A stretch of 64,000 bases of DNA from assembly GCA_007644065.1 (NCBI GenBank), contig VJWN01000006.1:682001-746000 (forward strand), written 5' to 3'. Shown here one piece after another: positions 22,181-34,369 of this stretch; position 1 is the first letter of the stretch, and the number at the start of each line of letters is the position of its first letter. The position numbers were made by a program, and so were the translations under genes. The notes below the pieces were generated by a model that saw nothing but the letters and a program-made list of their open reading frames with translations, was not told the DNA's origin and did not search any database. The stretch is from Margaritispora aquatica (Eukaryota > Ascomycota > Leotiomycetes > Helotiales > Discinellaceae).

Positions 22181-22594
22181 TTATCTCATAATTCCATTCA
22201 ATATGTCATCCGCAGCCTTCTCAGCCATCATGTAAATCATCGCTTGCGCGGGTACCATTCTAGGTAAAACGCTCAAGTCTACCACCTTAAGATCCGTCGT
22301 CCCATGAAGCACAAATTTCGAGGACACAGCACTGATCATAATATTTGGTCTAGATACAGCACTACCGCAGCCTTGATACAGAATCTCAAGTTCTTGTCGC
22401 ACTGTCTCGAGAACATATTCATTCGAGGTGCTCGGGTTCCAGGAAGGTGAGTTGATTGTCAAATATTCTAAATGCGGTGATACCTGTTTCTCCAAATGCA
22501 GTCCAAGACAGACAATCGCCACAGTTCCAAGAGTTAGAGAAAATTTAGTCACTGCATGGATGTGCCATATCAGCAAATACTCCCCTCCACCCAT
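22181..22594 (-). pseudogene. GMC oxidoreductase C-terminal fragment
   Basis: The last about 100 residues of the frame resemble the C-terminus of glucose-methanol-choline FAD oxidoreductases: SSKFVLHGTTDLKVVDLSVL followed by MIYMMAEKAADDIL. Intact enzymes have a catalytic His in a YHxxGT/C-like motif just before this; here it reads LYQGCGS, so the His position is Gln. No FAD-binding GxGxxG domain, substrate domain or signature region is found in the 1.1 kb upstream. It is a 5'-truncated, inactive remnant. Confidence 0.75.
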
Positions 22595-23721
22595 CTATCC
22601 ACTCACTTAAATATCACCATATCCCTCGAAATCTTTTAGTTTGCCTAAAGCACTTCACTAATCCCCTAGATTCCCACCTCTCTCACAGCGCGACCCACCT
22701 TCCGAATCACCAACATGAAGCTCCCAGCTCTGGTTATCCTCAGCATGGTTCCGATAACCAGCAAACACACCTTTCTAGCCGAGGTAGCTTTAAGCAGCAA
22801 TTCAGCGCGTTCACACCCGATCCCCCAGGAAGGCACGTCTCTTTGAATCCTGCATTTCTCTGCTGTCAACTGACTCCATCAAACGCAACTGCTCGATTCA
22901 AGGAGTGTAACGAGTAAGAGGACATGTCTTGGAATTGCGAACAAAAATAGATACCCAGGTACGTCCTGTTGTATGTCCCCCTTTCTACGTGTTTCTAGTT
23001 ATGTACCTGTGAATGATATACTCCTCCAAGTTGGACTTTGCAGCATCGTGTGCTAGGGCGATAGGCTGGATCGACGCAACCAGAAGTTGTTGTGCACGAT
23101 ATGATTGCAAATTCGATGTGATGATGAAAAGGATCTGTTTGCAGTTGCGAAGATATGGCATACGCCAGGCAGGGTTGTTCAAAGGCAGTGCTTCGTTTCA
23201 GTCGAGTTATCAACAGGCTGTAAAATCACAGACTTTACGTCTTAACAATATAATGAACCAAATAATCACTTCTATGCAATGGCTAAAGCCTGAAATCACC
23301 GGTGAAGCTTGTGAACGTGAATATCAAGTTACATTATGATATGAGCCTATCTACCTACCTAAAAGACCTTGCTGCTTCCCCCTCAGGCATACTAGGCTAC
23401 TGTAACTCGTGGAGCTACAAAAAGCACAAGCTCCAGTTTCTACAACCCTACAAATGCTATAGGACAACACATGAAATGCATAAATTCCTTCCTAACGCCA
23501 TGCTGAAACACCTTTGATGCAGCAGCGTCATTGAAATCATTTGCACAGAAACCCCCATGAGAGCCTAGAAGAACAAAGTATAGTGTAAAGCGCGTCGCCA
23601 GATTAAGAAAGCAAATAACGAGGGGAAATGGCATCTCCATCATGAGAAAGCAGGTGCCATGAATTGAACAATATTACAGTCCACGTCCTGTCCGTGGCAT
23701 ATATGGTGACATTGTCACCTT
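22595..23721. other. intergenic, probable decayed sequence
   Basis: Where the missing 5' part of the GMC gene would lie, no frame on either strand keeps recognisable FAD-enzyme motifs. No other gene supported. Confidence 0.45.
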
Positions 23722-26700
23722 TCAGATAGTGGTCGACGTTTCTTCTGAAGTCCCATCACTTATGGTCGGATCCCCAAGGAAAGACTGATCATCCGCAGTC
23801 TCTGCAAGTGCATCGGCCTGTGTTATACCATTCTGCCTTTCCCATATATCTCGCCTTATCCGATCATCCTTTGACTTTCGAGCCCGCTCAACCTCCTCCA
23901 CGCCTCCAGACTTCTTCAGCCTGCCTTCTTCGACAAAAGTGCCGAGCTCTTTCTGGAACTCGCCGCCACGCCGGCTTTCGAGTTCTTTCTGACGAAGCTT
24001 CTCGGCACGCTCAATGGCTTCTAACCTGCCCTCATGGTTGGGTTGCAACGCCCTGACTTCGCCCAAAACGCCTTCTTTGGCGAGACTAGGGTCAGCAGTA
24101 ACATGATTGAGGTTTCTCAAAGGATTTCGAGTTGGGTTCGTTCCTGGAGCATCCTTCATCTGTTCTTTGGTTGCTTGCTCGACGAGAGCAAACGTCTGTG
24201 CTGCCTTCTCCAAGTCATCCTGAAGATCGGCAGCAAGGTCCTCTTGCATGGTCATTTCCTCACGGTCGTTGCACACAGTCTCCAACTCTTTCTCCCAAAT
24301 CTTAGTCCAGATTGGTCGTTCTCGCTTAGTGAATTCTTCCATTTTCTTCAATTCCATAGTTGCTTGTGCAATGTCTTTGGCTACAGTCTCGAGTTGACGA
24401 GGGAGAGGACGAACCCCTCGCATCACCACATCCTTTCTAAGATCTTCAATCAAGTCTTGAAGGTCGTCTACTTGAGTGACAAGTTTGTCTGATTCTTCGG
24501 CAAGTGCCTTTTTTCCTTTGTTGACATATGCCCTGCCAGCTTCACCTTTGAGATCAGGTACAACGGCTTTAGTAGCGGCAGCTTTGACAGTCGTGGCCAA
24601 GGTACGTATCTGAGACATGGAATTCTGAACATCTGATTCGAATCCGGAGTACGTTTGGCGCATGATTGCAATATCTCGCCGTAAATTCTGGATCTCAATG
24701 GCCTGCGCATCAGTGACCACCTTGGAGGGGCTTGCTGGATTGCTATTAGTACGTGTGGTTTCAGACGGTAAGACACGGGTAGTCGCAGGAGGTGCTGAAA
24801 TTATCCGGGCCATCTCTTTTACAGAGTCTTGCTGACGATCGGAAACACGTTGTATAGTAAGTTGCTGGTCGTCGACAGCAATTTTGACACCTTCTACCAT
24901 TTTTCGGACACTCATGAGACCCTCATCGATATGACGTTTTACCTCATCCAACACTTCTATGTTCAACACCAAGACCGAACGATCTTTGATATCATTCAAG
25001 TCCTCAAGTTCATGACGTACACCCGACACTGGATCTTGAATGTATATCTCGGGTAAATCGACTCCATTGTTGTGCGTGCTCCAAGCGAATTTCTCGATAA
25101 AAGCTAGCTGTAGCCTTGCCATTGACAAATCATCATACCCGTCAGCAAGAACAAACTTTTTGATTTTCGTCTTGTATTGCAAAAAAATCGTCAATTCCTT
25201 GCTTGGGGGAGGCGTTGGTTCTGGTGTAAATTGACGTTGGCTCGTGAATGGAGGGCTTTGTTGCACGGGTGTCGACTCTATAACCTTATGTTGAGGTGTC
25301 TCCGGAGGCTTGGTCTTCTCCGGATCGGCTTCATCTTGATTCTCGGGAGGAATCATGAGTAAATCGTCCGTTATAGGTCCTTGCAAAGTTGCGCTTGGTG
25401 CATCAAAGTCAACGATTGGTCGCCTAATCTTATCTTCCGGAGTCTGGGCCATTGGACTGTCATTTGCTGGCATCTCGACAGGAGCTTGTACCTCTAGACT
25501 GGACCCTTCTTCTGAGATCCGACTTGGAGCACGGGCTGGAGATACATCAGTGGTCACTCGTGTGGATTGCTGCCTCTGATGTCGCTGATCGCCTCTATTC
25601 TGAACGGCCCTCATTGATTCCCGAGCATCGTTACGTCCTCTATTTGGTATGGGCGAATTCTGAACGGGAGGCATCATGGGCACACCACCAGACGACGCTC
25701 CCAGGTGTTTCTGAATCTGGTATGCTGAATATCGTCTCGAAGCTCGTCTTTCCAACTCGCCACCTCTCTGTAATGCCGCAAGAGCATTTTGTGTCTGCTT
25801 TGGCGGCGGCGGTGGTGGAAAGTTATCAACAATTCGCTCTGCTGAGGCTGGTCTGGGTGGCATTGTATTGTCGGATTCTGGATATGGAGGAAGAACAGGT
25901 ATGTTCTGCATAGTTGTACTTGAAATAGTTGAGTCGCCAGAGGATACAGAGAACCTTGACTGATCTCTCGCGGGTAACCCCCTTCTGTTGGAGGAGGCGG
26001 ATGACATCCTCGGAGGGACTGCATCAGTCCCTGAAGAGTTGTCCCTGGCATCGGTATTGCTGTCTCGGAAATTTTGAGATATTCCTTGATCTAAAAGCGT
26101 CGTGAGACCTGTATTCCCACTCGCAACACTGCTGACACTGCTGTTTCTTGGTATAGCAGCATCACCATTCGAGTTCGCACTGTCCCTTGACTGCTTCTGC
26201 CGAAGCTTCTGCTGCTTTCGTTTGAGTCCGTGTAGGAGGTTTATGATAATATCCCGAATCTTAGGTAAATAGCGTTCTAAGCTTTCGACGCTTGCCTCTT
26301 GGCTAAGGGTTGACTCGAGGATAGAACGAAGGAGCTCTGGAACATTCCCCAAGTCGGATGTATCAACATTGATCGCAGTAAATGCCCGACAAGCTATATT
26401 GAATTCATAGCCCAGTCGCACATAGACGTCTGATACCTGCGCATCCGTCGCTTGATTTCGGGACCATTGTGTGAGGGTTTCTAATAATTGCTTCGTAGCT
26501 ACCAGGAGATGCGTGACGCTCTTCTCAATCTGCGAGAGCGGGGGTGCTGCCAGTTGGCTGCTCTGAGATGATGAATTACCCTAGGAAGTGAAAGTTAGCC
26601 TAATTTTCTTTGTAAACTGCAGACGATGCAAATCAGAAGCCAGATGCGCCGAGTTCTGGCGGATGCGCTCATACTCACATTTTGCCTCCGGTTTCCATTT

Positions 26701-26891
26701 GGCACCGACTTTGCAGAAGCAGAAGACGTCCGGGGCTGATTCCCCGGTCCAGGTGACATAGATCGAGATAATATATTAGGAGGTGGCCCTGGTTCTGCAG
26801 CTGGTGAGCGGCGCTGAATAGATCTTTGGGAAGTTGACGCTGGCTGCATTTCGAGCGTGTTGAAGCTGAGCTGTCCTAAATCCTCATTCAT
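23722..26891 (-). CDS. BUD6: actin-interacting polarity protein Bud6/Aip3
   Basis: Model: complement(join(23722..26580, 26679..26891)), 1023 aa. The intron is 98 nt, joining ...GNRRQN to GNSSSQSSQL. The Aip3 N-terminal region is visible right after the join: IEKSVTHLLVATKQLLETLT, then DVYVRLGYEFNIACRAFTA and DLGNVPELLRSILE. A 300-residue Ser/Pro/Arg-rich linker follows with polyproline (FPPPPPPK). The C-terminal half from about residue 480 is the Bud6 core: KKFVLADGYDDLSMARLQLA, then long coiled coils (EIQNLRRDIAIMRQTYSGFE ... FTKRERPIWTKIWEKELETV). The family binds actin monomers and formins at growth sites, boosting filament nucleation, and acts at hyphal tips and septa as part of the polarisome. 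Confidence 0.93.
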
Positions 26892-29174
26892 ATGTCATCC
26901 CGAACGAAGCCAAAGAGTACCTGACTTCAATTCACAGCTCGTCTGATTATGGAAACACCACAGAGATACTTGGTGGTGGTGAATACCTTAGGTTGAAGTC
27001 GTTGACTCTGCCGTCTTAGGATGTCCTAAGGTTGTTCTAGATATGAAGTCTCATGCACCCCCCGTAGTGGTAGTGCAACAAAACAGAAGGTCAGTGCTTT
27101 TGGGAGACAGTTGCTTATCCAGTCATCCTCATCCTCTTCTGAAACAGCAGGGCGGAGGATCGCCGAAACATCTATTTCTTCACCAGGAGGCGACTTTACT
27201 AATCCATTCAGGTCATTCTTGCACACCTTACCTAAGGTATATATTGGTTGCGATACAGTGACGGTGCATCAGATTGAATAGTGGTTTTTCCTTCGTCCTC
27301 GAGAGGTCTGGACTTACACGAACATACAGGGTCCATTTCAAAGACCGAAAGGGGAATCACCCCTGAGCAGGTAGATGCGATGCAGTCACGAAATATTCAG
27401 AAACATAAGAAAATCCAAGGTATTGATTTTGCAACATGTTTTGTTTCTTGTGTGAATATGCCTAATACTCAATTTGGCCTACTGGTGTCGGTCTACCTTA
27501 CTTATGATGACTAAAATCTGCAGATAAACCTTCACAACCTTACCCATGCTTGAACAGATATACTTTGGCTGTGCATCCAGCATTCAGCATTCAGAATTCA
27601 CTTATAATGCTTGATGCTTGATCGCTCGGAGTTCTTGTATTCTAAATATCGTTCCAGGAATCTAGACAATGTTTTTATAGGGTTTGCTACGCTATATCAT
27701 TACCTGATATATCTTCACATTAAACGATATTTAAGCTTATCTTTAGGTACATCAAGCTTGACTGCTTCCTTTTGTATATATGATTGGCATGGCGCCGTCC
27801 CTTGTAAACATTTGTGAATAAGTAGCACACCGGATCTTCGAGTAACAAAATCGCCTTGCAGGCTGGCCAAATTCGTCTTCGCTCAGGCCAAAAGCTGGTT
27901 GGTAAATAAGTATCTACATAAGTTTCGCATGTATTCGAACGAAAACATTTAGTGTATCTTTTTTTTCTATACATCTCCCATGTGCATTATTTCTAAACAC
28001 ATTCTAAGGCATGGTTCCGAGGTTCATTCTACACCATAAGGTAGGTATTATTTCCCTCTTTCGAGTTTTGATAAGTATGAGCAGCTTTGATGACATGAGC
28101 TGTGAGACGACCTGAATTAAATACGCATGCACTGTACAGGCGTATATTTCAGTAGTAAAATAATGAGATAGAGCTCGCAGATGACAATAGGTACAACTTA
28201 GATGCCGTCTTTAGTACTCATGGTTGGCTCAAGTCATACACTTGAAGGATAGCTGACTATCCATCCATACGGAGGCTTTTCGCAAGGTGGAATAGTCTCA
28301 AGGCTGGTAATAACAAGTGAGGCTATTTGTGCTCGGTGTCTATTGGATACACAGAGCACATTTGAATCATTTTGCCTCACACAAGTGCATCCTAGACTGC
28401 AGAGCTGGGCAAAGATCTGTACAACTGTGCTGAAGAGGGGAATCTGTAGCCCTGTTCCTACGTATTGCACTTTCGTTATTATTGTACCATACAACATGTG
28501 ATTTGCTGCTGTCGATCAACGACAGATTTTGTATTGTAGACCATGAAAAAGATACATCCTACCAACATTGCCACCATTGAGCAAGTATATAGTGTGCTGC
28601 AAGAGTAAAGGTATGTTCAAGGTAGGGTTAGCTCGTGGTGATATCATCAACATGATCTTGCTCTTTGAGTAAGGTAGCGTGACCTTAAAGCTCATGGACT
28701 ACAATACGCCAAGCATTAGATATTACACCACCACACTTCAATATAATGTTATAATATCAGCTATCTGGCTATCTGGCTGTCTGACTGTCTGGCTGTTGAA
28801 CTGTCTCTTCACTACATTTTACATTTTACATTTTCTGCAGTACCTTTATTATACTATAGGTACATTCTCAATATACAGCACCATCCATACCTTATCCACA
28901 ACTGTGCCTCTGTAAGGTATCCACCCCGGAATTGTGAATCAGCATTCCCGAATTAAACTTGTGTTGACCAGGGTGGTATAAAGGTGCAGGGCTACAGTAA
29001 AGGACTAACGAGGAAAAGGTAAGGAAGGGGAAGGGGAAGGGTAAGGTTGCAGACTTGGAGACTTGCAGACTTGCAGTGGCTCCTCTCAGAAAGCGACCGT
29101 GCTCACAAGACTAGCCTCCCGAATCGACCACCTCTCACACCTCTCCCAGTCCCAGTCTTCCCCTACAAGAACAT
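26892..29174. other. 2.3-kb AT-rich intergenic region
   Basis: No gene supported. It holds short degenerate repeats: CTATCTGG/CTGTCTGG units at 28761-28797 and three ACATTTT units at 28814-28834. The 3' part leads into the pyrimidine-rich leader of PBP1. Confidence 0.5.
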
Positions 29175-29216
29175 ACCTGACCTACCTGACCTACCTACCT
29201 ACCTACCTACCTTACC
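29175..29216. repeat. (CTAC)n/(ACCT)n microsatellite in the PBP1 leader region
   Basis: Tetranucleotide run (CCTA register) about 1 kb upstream of the PBP1 start, inside a long CT-rich tract. Confidence 0.9.
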
Positions 29217-30187
29217 TCCTCTATCCGTGCCGGCTCTCGACCCTTCTGTCTTCTTCATCTTCTGCTGTTGAATTTGACACTTCCTTTTCTCCACTTCCGC
29301 CCATATCTCCCTTTACTCGTCATTCCCATTGTCATTGCCCAACTGTAGTCGATGGCCAGAGAGTGCAAACTGGGAAACGGAGCTCTTTTTCATTGTTCCA
29401 GCGCTTTTTTGTCTTAATTTTGACGTTGCTTGCACTCTTCGCTTGGCGAATCTGGCCCGCCCGAATTTCTATCCATTTGGTGCCTCGCAGACGTCAACTC
29501 TTTCAACCCCATCTCAGATCCCGTCAACCAAACACAATTTGGATCTCAGATTCAAAATTGTGCTGACCAGCGATCTGTCACCTGTGCAACATCATTCTGG
29601 GGCTGCGCGAAGAGAAGAGAAGAGCAGAGCAGCTTCTCACTTAATTCCAATCTTCCGAGGTGAGACACTCCCAGACAACAAGCAACCAGCCTCTTTTGGG
29701 AAATCTGTTGTGCACACTTCCTCCTGTTGAGCTTTCACACTGCTGGTCTTCCTTAATACCCATATACAATCCAATTATATATAATTGGAATATGTGCTGA
29801 CCATTCCTTTGCAAGAGACAGGTTTCCTTTCTCCAAGCAAGCTTGCCGCAGGGCTTGGGGTCGTCGCCGAAACATTCACAACTTCAACCTTTGGGCGCAT
29901 CAAATTCATCAACCGCCAATTCACTTCTGCAGATCTGTCAATCGCAGGTAAGTCCATTGACTTCCTCACAAGACGTGGTTTTTTTCACACCACATTTGTA
30001 CCACGATACTCTCCATCTCCAAATTTACGATTCTGCCCAGCCTACTGCCACATATTATCTCCGGCTATCTGCAACGAAGTCGTGCTAATCCTTATTCTTG
30101 TACAGAACTTTAATCCTTCTACAAATTCTGTTCTGTTCAAGGTTTCGCACTCTCTGGGTCCACATCTAGCTGGCAGGTAGCTCGAAT
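29217..30187 (+). promoter_or_regulatory. long CT-rich promoter/5' leader of PBP1 with a 131-codon upstream ORF
   Basis: The kilobase before the PBP1 ATG is strongly pyrimidine-rich, typical of highly expressed fungal promoters and leaders. An ATG at 29785 opens a 131-codon frame that stops at 30180, seven bases before the PBP1 ATG at 30188. If it lies on the mRNA it would act as an inhibitory uORF; it could equally be spliced out or untranscribed. Confidence 0.4.
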
Positions 30188-33120
30188 ATGGTGCAGGGGA
30201 AAAAGATCAACGACATGTCTAACGGTACACCCAAGTCCAGTATGTCATTCCAGAGAAAGGATGGCGTAGACGCTCGAAGCGGCAACAACAGCAGGAATGA
30301 GCTTCGTCAAAATGGTAAGCTGATGGGCTCTTGTCATGGACACCAAACTAACTCTTAGAAGGCAATGCCGGCTCTTTCCGCACTGATACTAGCATTTCTG
30401 GCGCCCGCAATCAAGGAGAGCGGGTACTTCAAAAGTGGCAGCCTGATGCTCCAACTGAGATGGATGGCTCCTTGGAGTCTATGAGAACGAAGCCATCAGG
30501 AGGAGGAGGAGGAGTTTGGGACCAATTCGCTGAGAATGAGCGTCGATTTGGACTCAAGACTGATTACAACGAGGATATTTATACCACAAAGATCGATAAG
30601 AGTCACCCACTCTACAAGCAACGCGTGGCAGAAGCGGATAGAAAAGCTCGGGAAATCGAGAGAAGCACCACTAGTAATTCGCATGTGGCTGAGGAACGCA
30701 TTCTGGACAATGTTGGTGGTGACGATAAAGGTGGAGACGAAGAGGACAAGTACGCAAATCTATTTCTTACATTATGAAAAGCTACTAACATTCCTATAGA
30801 TACAGTGGTGTCCGCAGACAACAAGATTTCCCTCCCTTAACATCTTCCTCCAACAAATATACCCCACCAGCCAGGAGAGCACCTACAGGTCAAGCCACAG
30901 TCAGTGGTGCGCCAGTTGATCCAGCTATCATTTCTTCACAGCTTGCCCGCCCGGAGAAGTCTGCTGCGGAAACGAATAAGGTTGTTCCGGCCGTTAAGCC
31001 GACAAAGGTGGAGGCTGCTATCCCTGCTACTACTTTGGAGCCTGTAACTTCTACTACCTTGGAGCCAAAGATTGCAGTCCCGTCTGCATCTGCAAGCCGT
31101 ACTGCTTCTCCTCAAGCAAAGCCAGAGGGCGCCGCTGCAAGTGCAACAGCGACGGTGGAGCGAGATGTCTCTCGAGCATTCAAAACATTTGCTGTTCAGC
31201 AGAGAAGGGATGTTGAACAGTCTCGTTTAACGAGAATTCGCAATGACAAAGAAGTCAAGCTGAACGACCTGAAGAAATTTGCCGATACTTTTAAACTGTT
31301 TACACCAGTGCCTTCTGATTTGGTTTCGATTATTGCTAAGGATCCTGCGAAGCAGAAGGAGATTCAGGAGAAGGCAAAGCGCAACGCAGAAGAGTCCAAG
31401 GCAAATCCTGATGCTGCGAAGCCTATTGTGCTTCCAGAGTTGAAATCCACTCAGCGTCCAGCACCTACAACCCATTTATCAACTCCATCAAATCCTCCAC
31501 CTCGACAACAGAACGGTCGCAATACTGCTTTTGCAAATCCTGGCCAGTACAACAGAGGTCAATCACAAGCTCCACCCCATTCAAACCCAAATCAACAATC
31601 CCGCGTTGCCCAATTGGGACAAAGCATTAGAGCCCGGGAGACAAACAGTAGCAAAATTTTGCAGCCATCCCAAGCTCACGAAGCAAGACTGCCTCCAACA
31701 GGCCCAGCAAACAGTGTTGATCCAAACTTCTCCAGACGTTCAAGTGGTGTTGCCAGCATGCAAGGTGGAAAGCTAAATCCACATAGCAGCGAGTTTCGTC
31801 CAAGCCCTCATGCAGCTACTTTTAGCCCACATGGAAATCCTAGCTCGGGTTCTAGCCCGCGATCAGCCGTCAATGCACCTGCCCCAGTACCAATAACTCG
31901 ATCTTTACTTCGACGAAAGCCTTCAAGCCCAGCCGAACGAGCGAAAGTAACAAACATGTTTGATGCTTTGGGTCATATCAAGACTCTCAAGCCTGGTCCA
32001 GAGAAGAAGTGGGACTCCAATGGCGGTATGAAGCCTGCTTATGACACACACCCGGCTTGGAGACAGGTTGTTGGCGACGAGAAGCCCGATTCAACAATGC
32101 TGCTTACATATTCGAAGCTTTTTGAAATGGCTCCTTTCCCTACTCAGCCGATTGCTTCTCCTCTTCCTACCCATGTCTTGCCTCAACCACCACATCAACA
32201 CCAGCTGCCCTTCCATCTACAACAAGGTGGCCACAATATGCAACCAGGACGCTCACCTCGTGCTCCACCGATGAATCTTCATGGGAATCAGCATCCTCAT
32301 GGGCCAGTCGCTTCTTTCAATGGACACGATGAACACCGCATGATGCCATCACTGTCAGCTCAATCATATGGCTCACCTCGCATGCCAAGTAGTAATATGT
32401 CCTACGCTTCTCCAATGAACCAGACAGCACAGCTTGTATACAACCCACAGATGATGCCTTATGGCGGCATTACTATGCAGCAGTTTCCACGATCTCACTC
32501 ACAAAGCCACCAGTACATTCCTCAGGGAACACCCATGGGTCCTATCATGATGCAAACGCCAGCAAATGGTTTTTTGAATTCTCAGGGGATGGCAGGTGGC
32601 CCTCAGCAACTGATGTACCCTCAGGCACAGCACCCTTTCATGCCTCCGGTCAATGGCCATCCTCCTCCAATGCAACCTAACGGCTTTCCAAGCAGTCCTG
32701 GCCGCACTGCGCCGATGATGATGAGCCAGGGATCTCAGCAAGGCCACCAACAACCAATATATGGTATGAACCCAGGTATGAGTCCAGGTCCACAATACAA
32801 CGCAGCTCCAATGTATGCGCAGCAACCGCCAGGACCTAGTAAGTTTAAACCCTAAGACTTCTTGTGGGCATAGTCGCTAATCTTTCTAAGTGCAAATGCG
32901 TGGTGGCTACGGCGGACCTAACCAGTACGGCACTAGTCCTCAGCAAATGCATCAATTTGGGCCTCAACAACATAGAAACAACCACCAGAATGGTACCTAC
33001 AATAATGGCAACAATAAGAATTTTCCACCTCAAAATCAGCATCCAAATGGTCCCAACAATAACCAGATTCCTACCGGACCCCAAGCTCGTGCTTCTGAAA
33101 GCAACGAGGAGTCCAAATGA
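30188..33120 (+). CDS. PBP1: Pbp1/ataxin-2 homologue with LsmAD domain, LSm domain not found
   Basis: Model: join(30188..30314, 30359..30749, 30800..32838, 32891..33120), 928 aa. The N-terminus (MVQGKKINDMSNGTPKSS) passes into an LsmAD block: FRTDTSISGARNQGERVLQ, then VWDQFAENERRFGLKTDY, YTTKIDKSHPLYKQRV, AEADRKAREIE, NSHVAEERIL and DEEDKYSGVRR. The remaining 750 residues are low-complexity Pro/Gln/Ser/Met-rich, as in Pbp1/ataxin-2. The family binds poly(A)-binding protein and works in mRNA polyadenylation, stress granules and TORC1 control. In homologues a Sm-like fold precedes LsmAD; here only about 42 residues and a 44-nt intron lie in that place. The last intron ends in TAAG and is supported by the QMRGGYGGPNQYG continuation. 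Confidence 0.88.
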
Positions 33121-33795
33121 ATATGTCGCAAGTTTTGATCACGTTATAAGACGGCTTCGATGCGCTATAGCATCAGCCGCATGTTCAGCTTTAATTATTA
33201 TTGCCTCGGTCAACCTGGGAAGGTCCTGTTGCAAATTTATAGCTGCTACATCATTAGAGGGTCATCAGACATGCTTGGATCAATGACAGAGGGCAGAAAC
33301 TGAAGCATTGGATCTGGCTTGTTCTCAAACTCGTTTTGAGTGTATTGGTGCGTCTTTGTGTTGGCCTGGTGGTGGGCATCAATATCATTTTCGTGCAGAC
33401 ATCTGATGCCTATCTCAGGAGAGTTTGCAAAAGACGTGTCCAAGCTTACTCGCGCTAGGAAGAAACAGCTCCATCTGCAGTCACGGGAGGAAGGTAGGGA
33501 CCACTATGTTGCTCGAATCCCAAGGTTCGCGGCAGTCGAAGTGGCGAAGCTGATCATATCAGACAGGACTTTGAGGGGTTTGAGGTTATATCGTTGATTA
33601 TCTTTTGGAGGGGGGAATATGGCCCTCAATCAGCAGTTCTGTCTGCTCTCATGATATGTATCATATCTCAACAGGCTTACAAATACTTTCCCATGAAAAC
33701 AAAGCCTGTTACCTGGCATAACTATGTGTCTTCACTTTGTGATACAAATGCATGCTCTTCTTTAGTGGTGCGAGTGCGTGGCTGCTATTAGACAA
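33121..33795. other. convergent intergenic region
   Basis: 3' flanks of PBP1 and the ATL gene; short open frames only. Confidence 0.45.
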
Positions 33796-34369
33796 TCACT
33801 CCTCATTACCAGAATCTATGGGCGGGGCTAATCCAGCAAGCTCTTCGCTCGGGAGCTGTCTTGGAAACCATCCATATTCAACCAAATCTATAGACAATTC
33901 TCCCATACTCCCTGTGCTGACTATAACTCCCTCTGTTCGTAACACCTGTGCTTGGTGTGCAGCTCCTGAGGGGTGACCTCTTCCTATTGTTAGTGTTGCT
34001 CGAATAATTGATTGCAAGAGTCAAACCTAGGTGAGATGATGCCCTTGGAATTGATGACACGCTGCCAGGGGACGGTTGCGCTGTGGAAAGGCAGTGTGGG
34101 ATCGGATGGCAGGTGCTTGAGGCAGATTCCAACCTGCCTAGGCCTTTGAGCTGGAGTTTTTGTTAGCTTACCCAGCTTGTATCGACAGAGGGGGTGAAAG
34201 CATCGAGGGAGTGGATTTTTCAGGTGATAGTGTTCAAAGGTGAGGGAATCTCACGAGTGCCAATGAGCTTCGCAATATGCCCATAACTTGTCACTTTGCC
34301 ATATGGAATTTCTTGAACGGCGCTGTAAACAGCGTGAAAAAATGCTTCGGCTTCGTCAGTTCGTGCCAT
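33796..34369 (-). CDS. ATL1: alkyltransferase-like protein (MGMT-fold DNA lesion-binding)
   Basis: Model: complement(join(33796..33979, 34027..34150, 34255..34369)), 140 aa. The MGMT DNA-binding fold is clear: FFHAVYSAVQEIPYGKVTSY, then GHIAKLIG, RPRQVGICLKHLP, VPWQRVINSKGIISP and VLRTEGVIV. The active-site motif of true O6-alkylguanine methyltransferases is PCHR; here it is PWQR. The Cys acceptor is therefore Trp, as in the ATL family (S. pombe Atl1 has PWHR). These proteins bind O6-alkylguanine without transfer, flip it out and channel it to nucleotide-excision repair. A 20-residue acidic tail follows the fold. The 104-nt intron 1 is ordinary; intron 2 ends in GGAAG, chosen because it restores SPRGHPSGAAHQAQVL. 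Confidence 0.88.

Noticed and set aside
22666..22869. Possible N-terminal piece of the GMC gene
   Set aside because: No FAD-binding glycines or family motif in any frame.
24034..24492. Plus-strand ORF of 152 codons inside BUD6
   Set aside because: Antisense shadow of the Bud6 coiled-coil region; no family features.
29063..29566. 167-codon ORF upstream of PBP1
   Set aside because: Arises from a CT- and ACCT-rich tract (Leu/Ser/Pro/Thr runs); no start context or homology.
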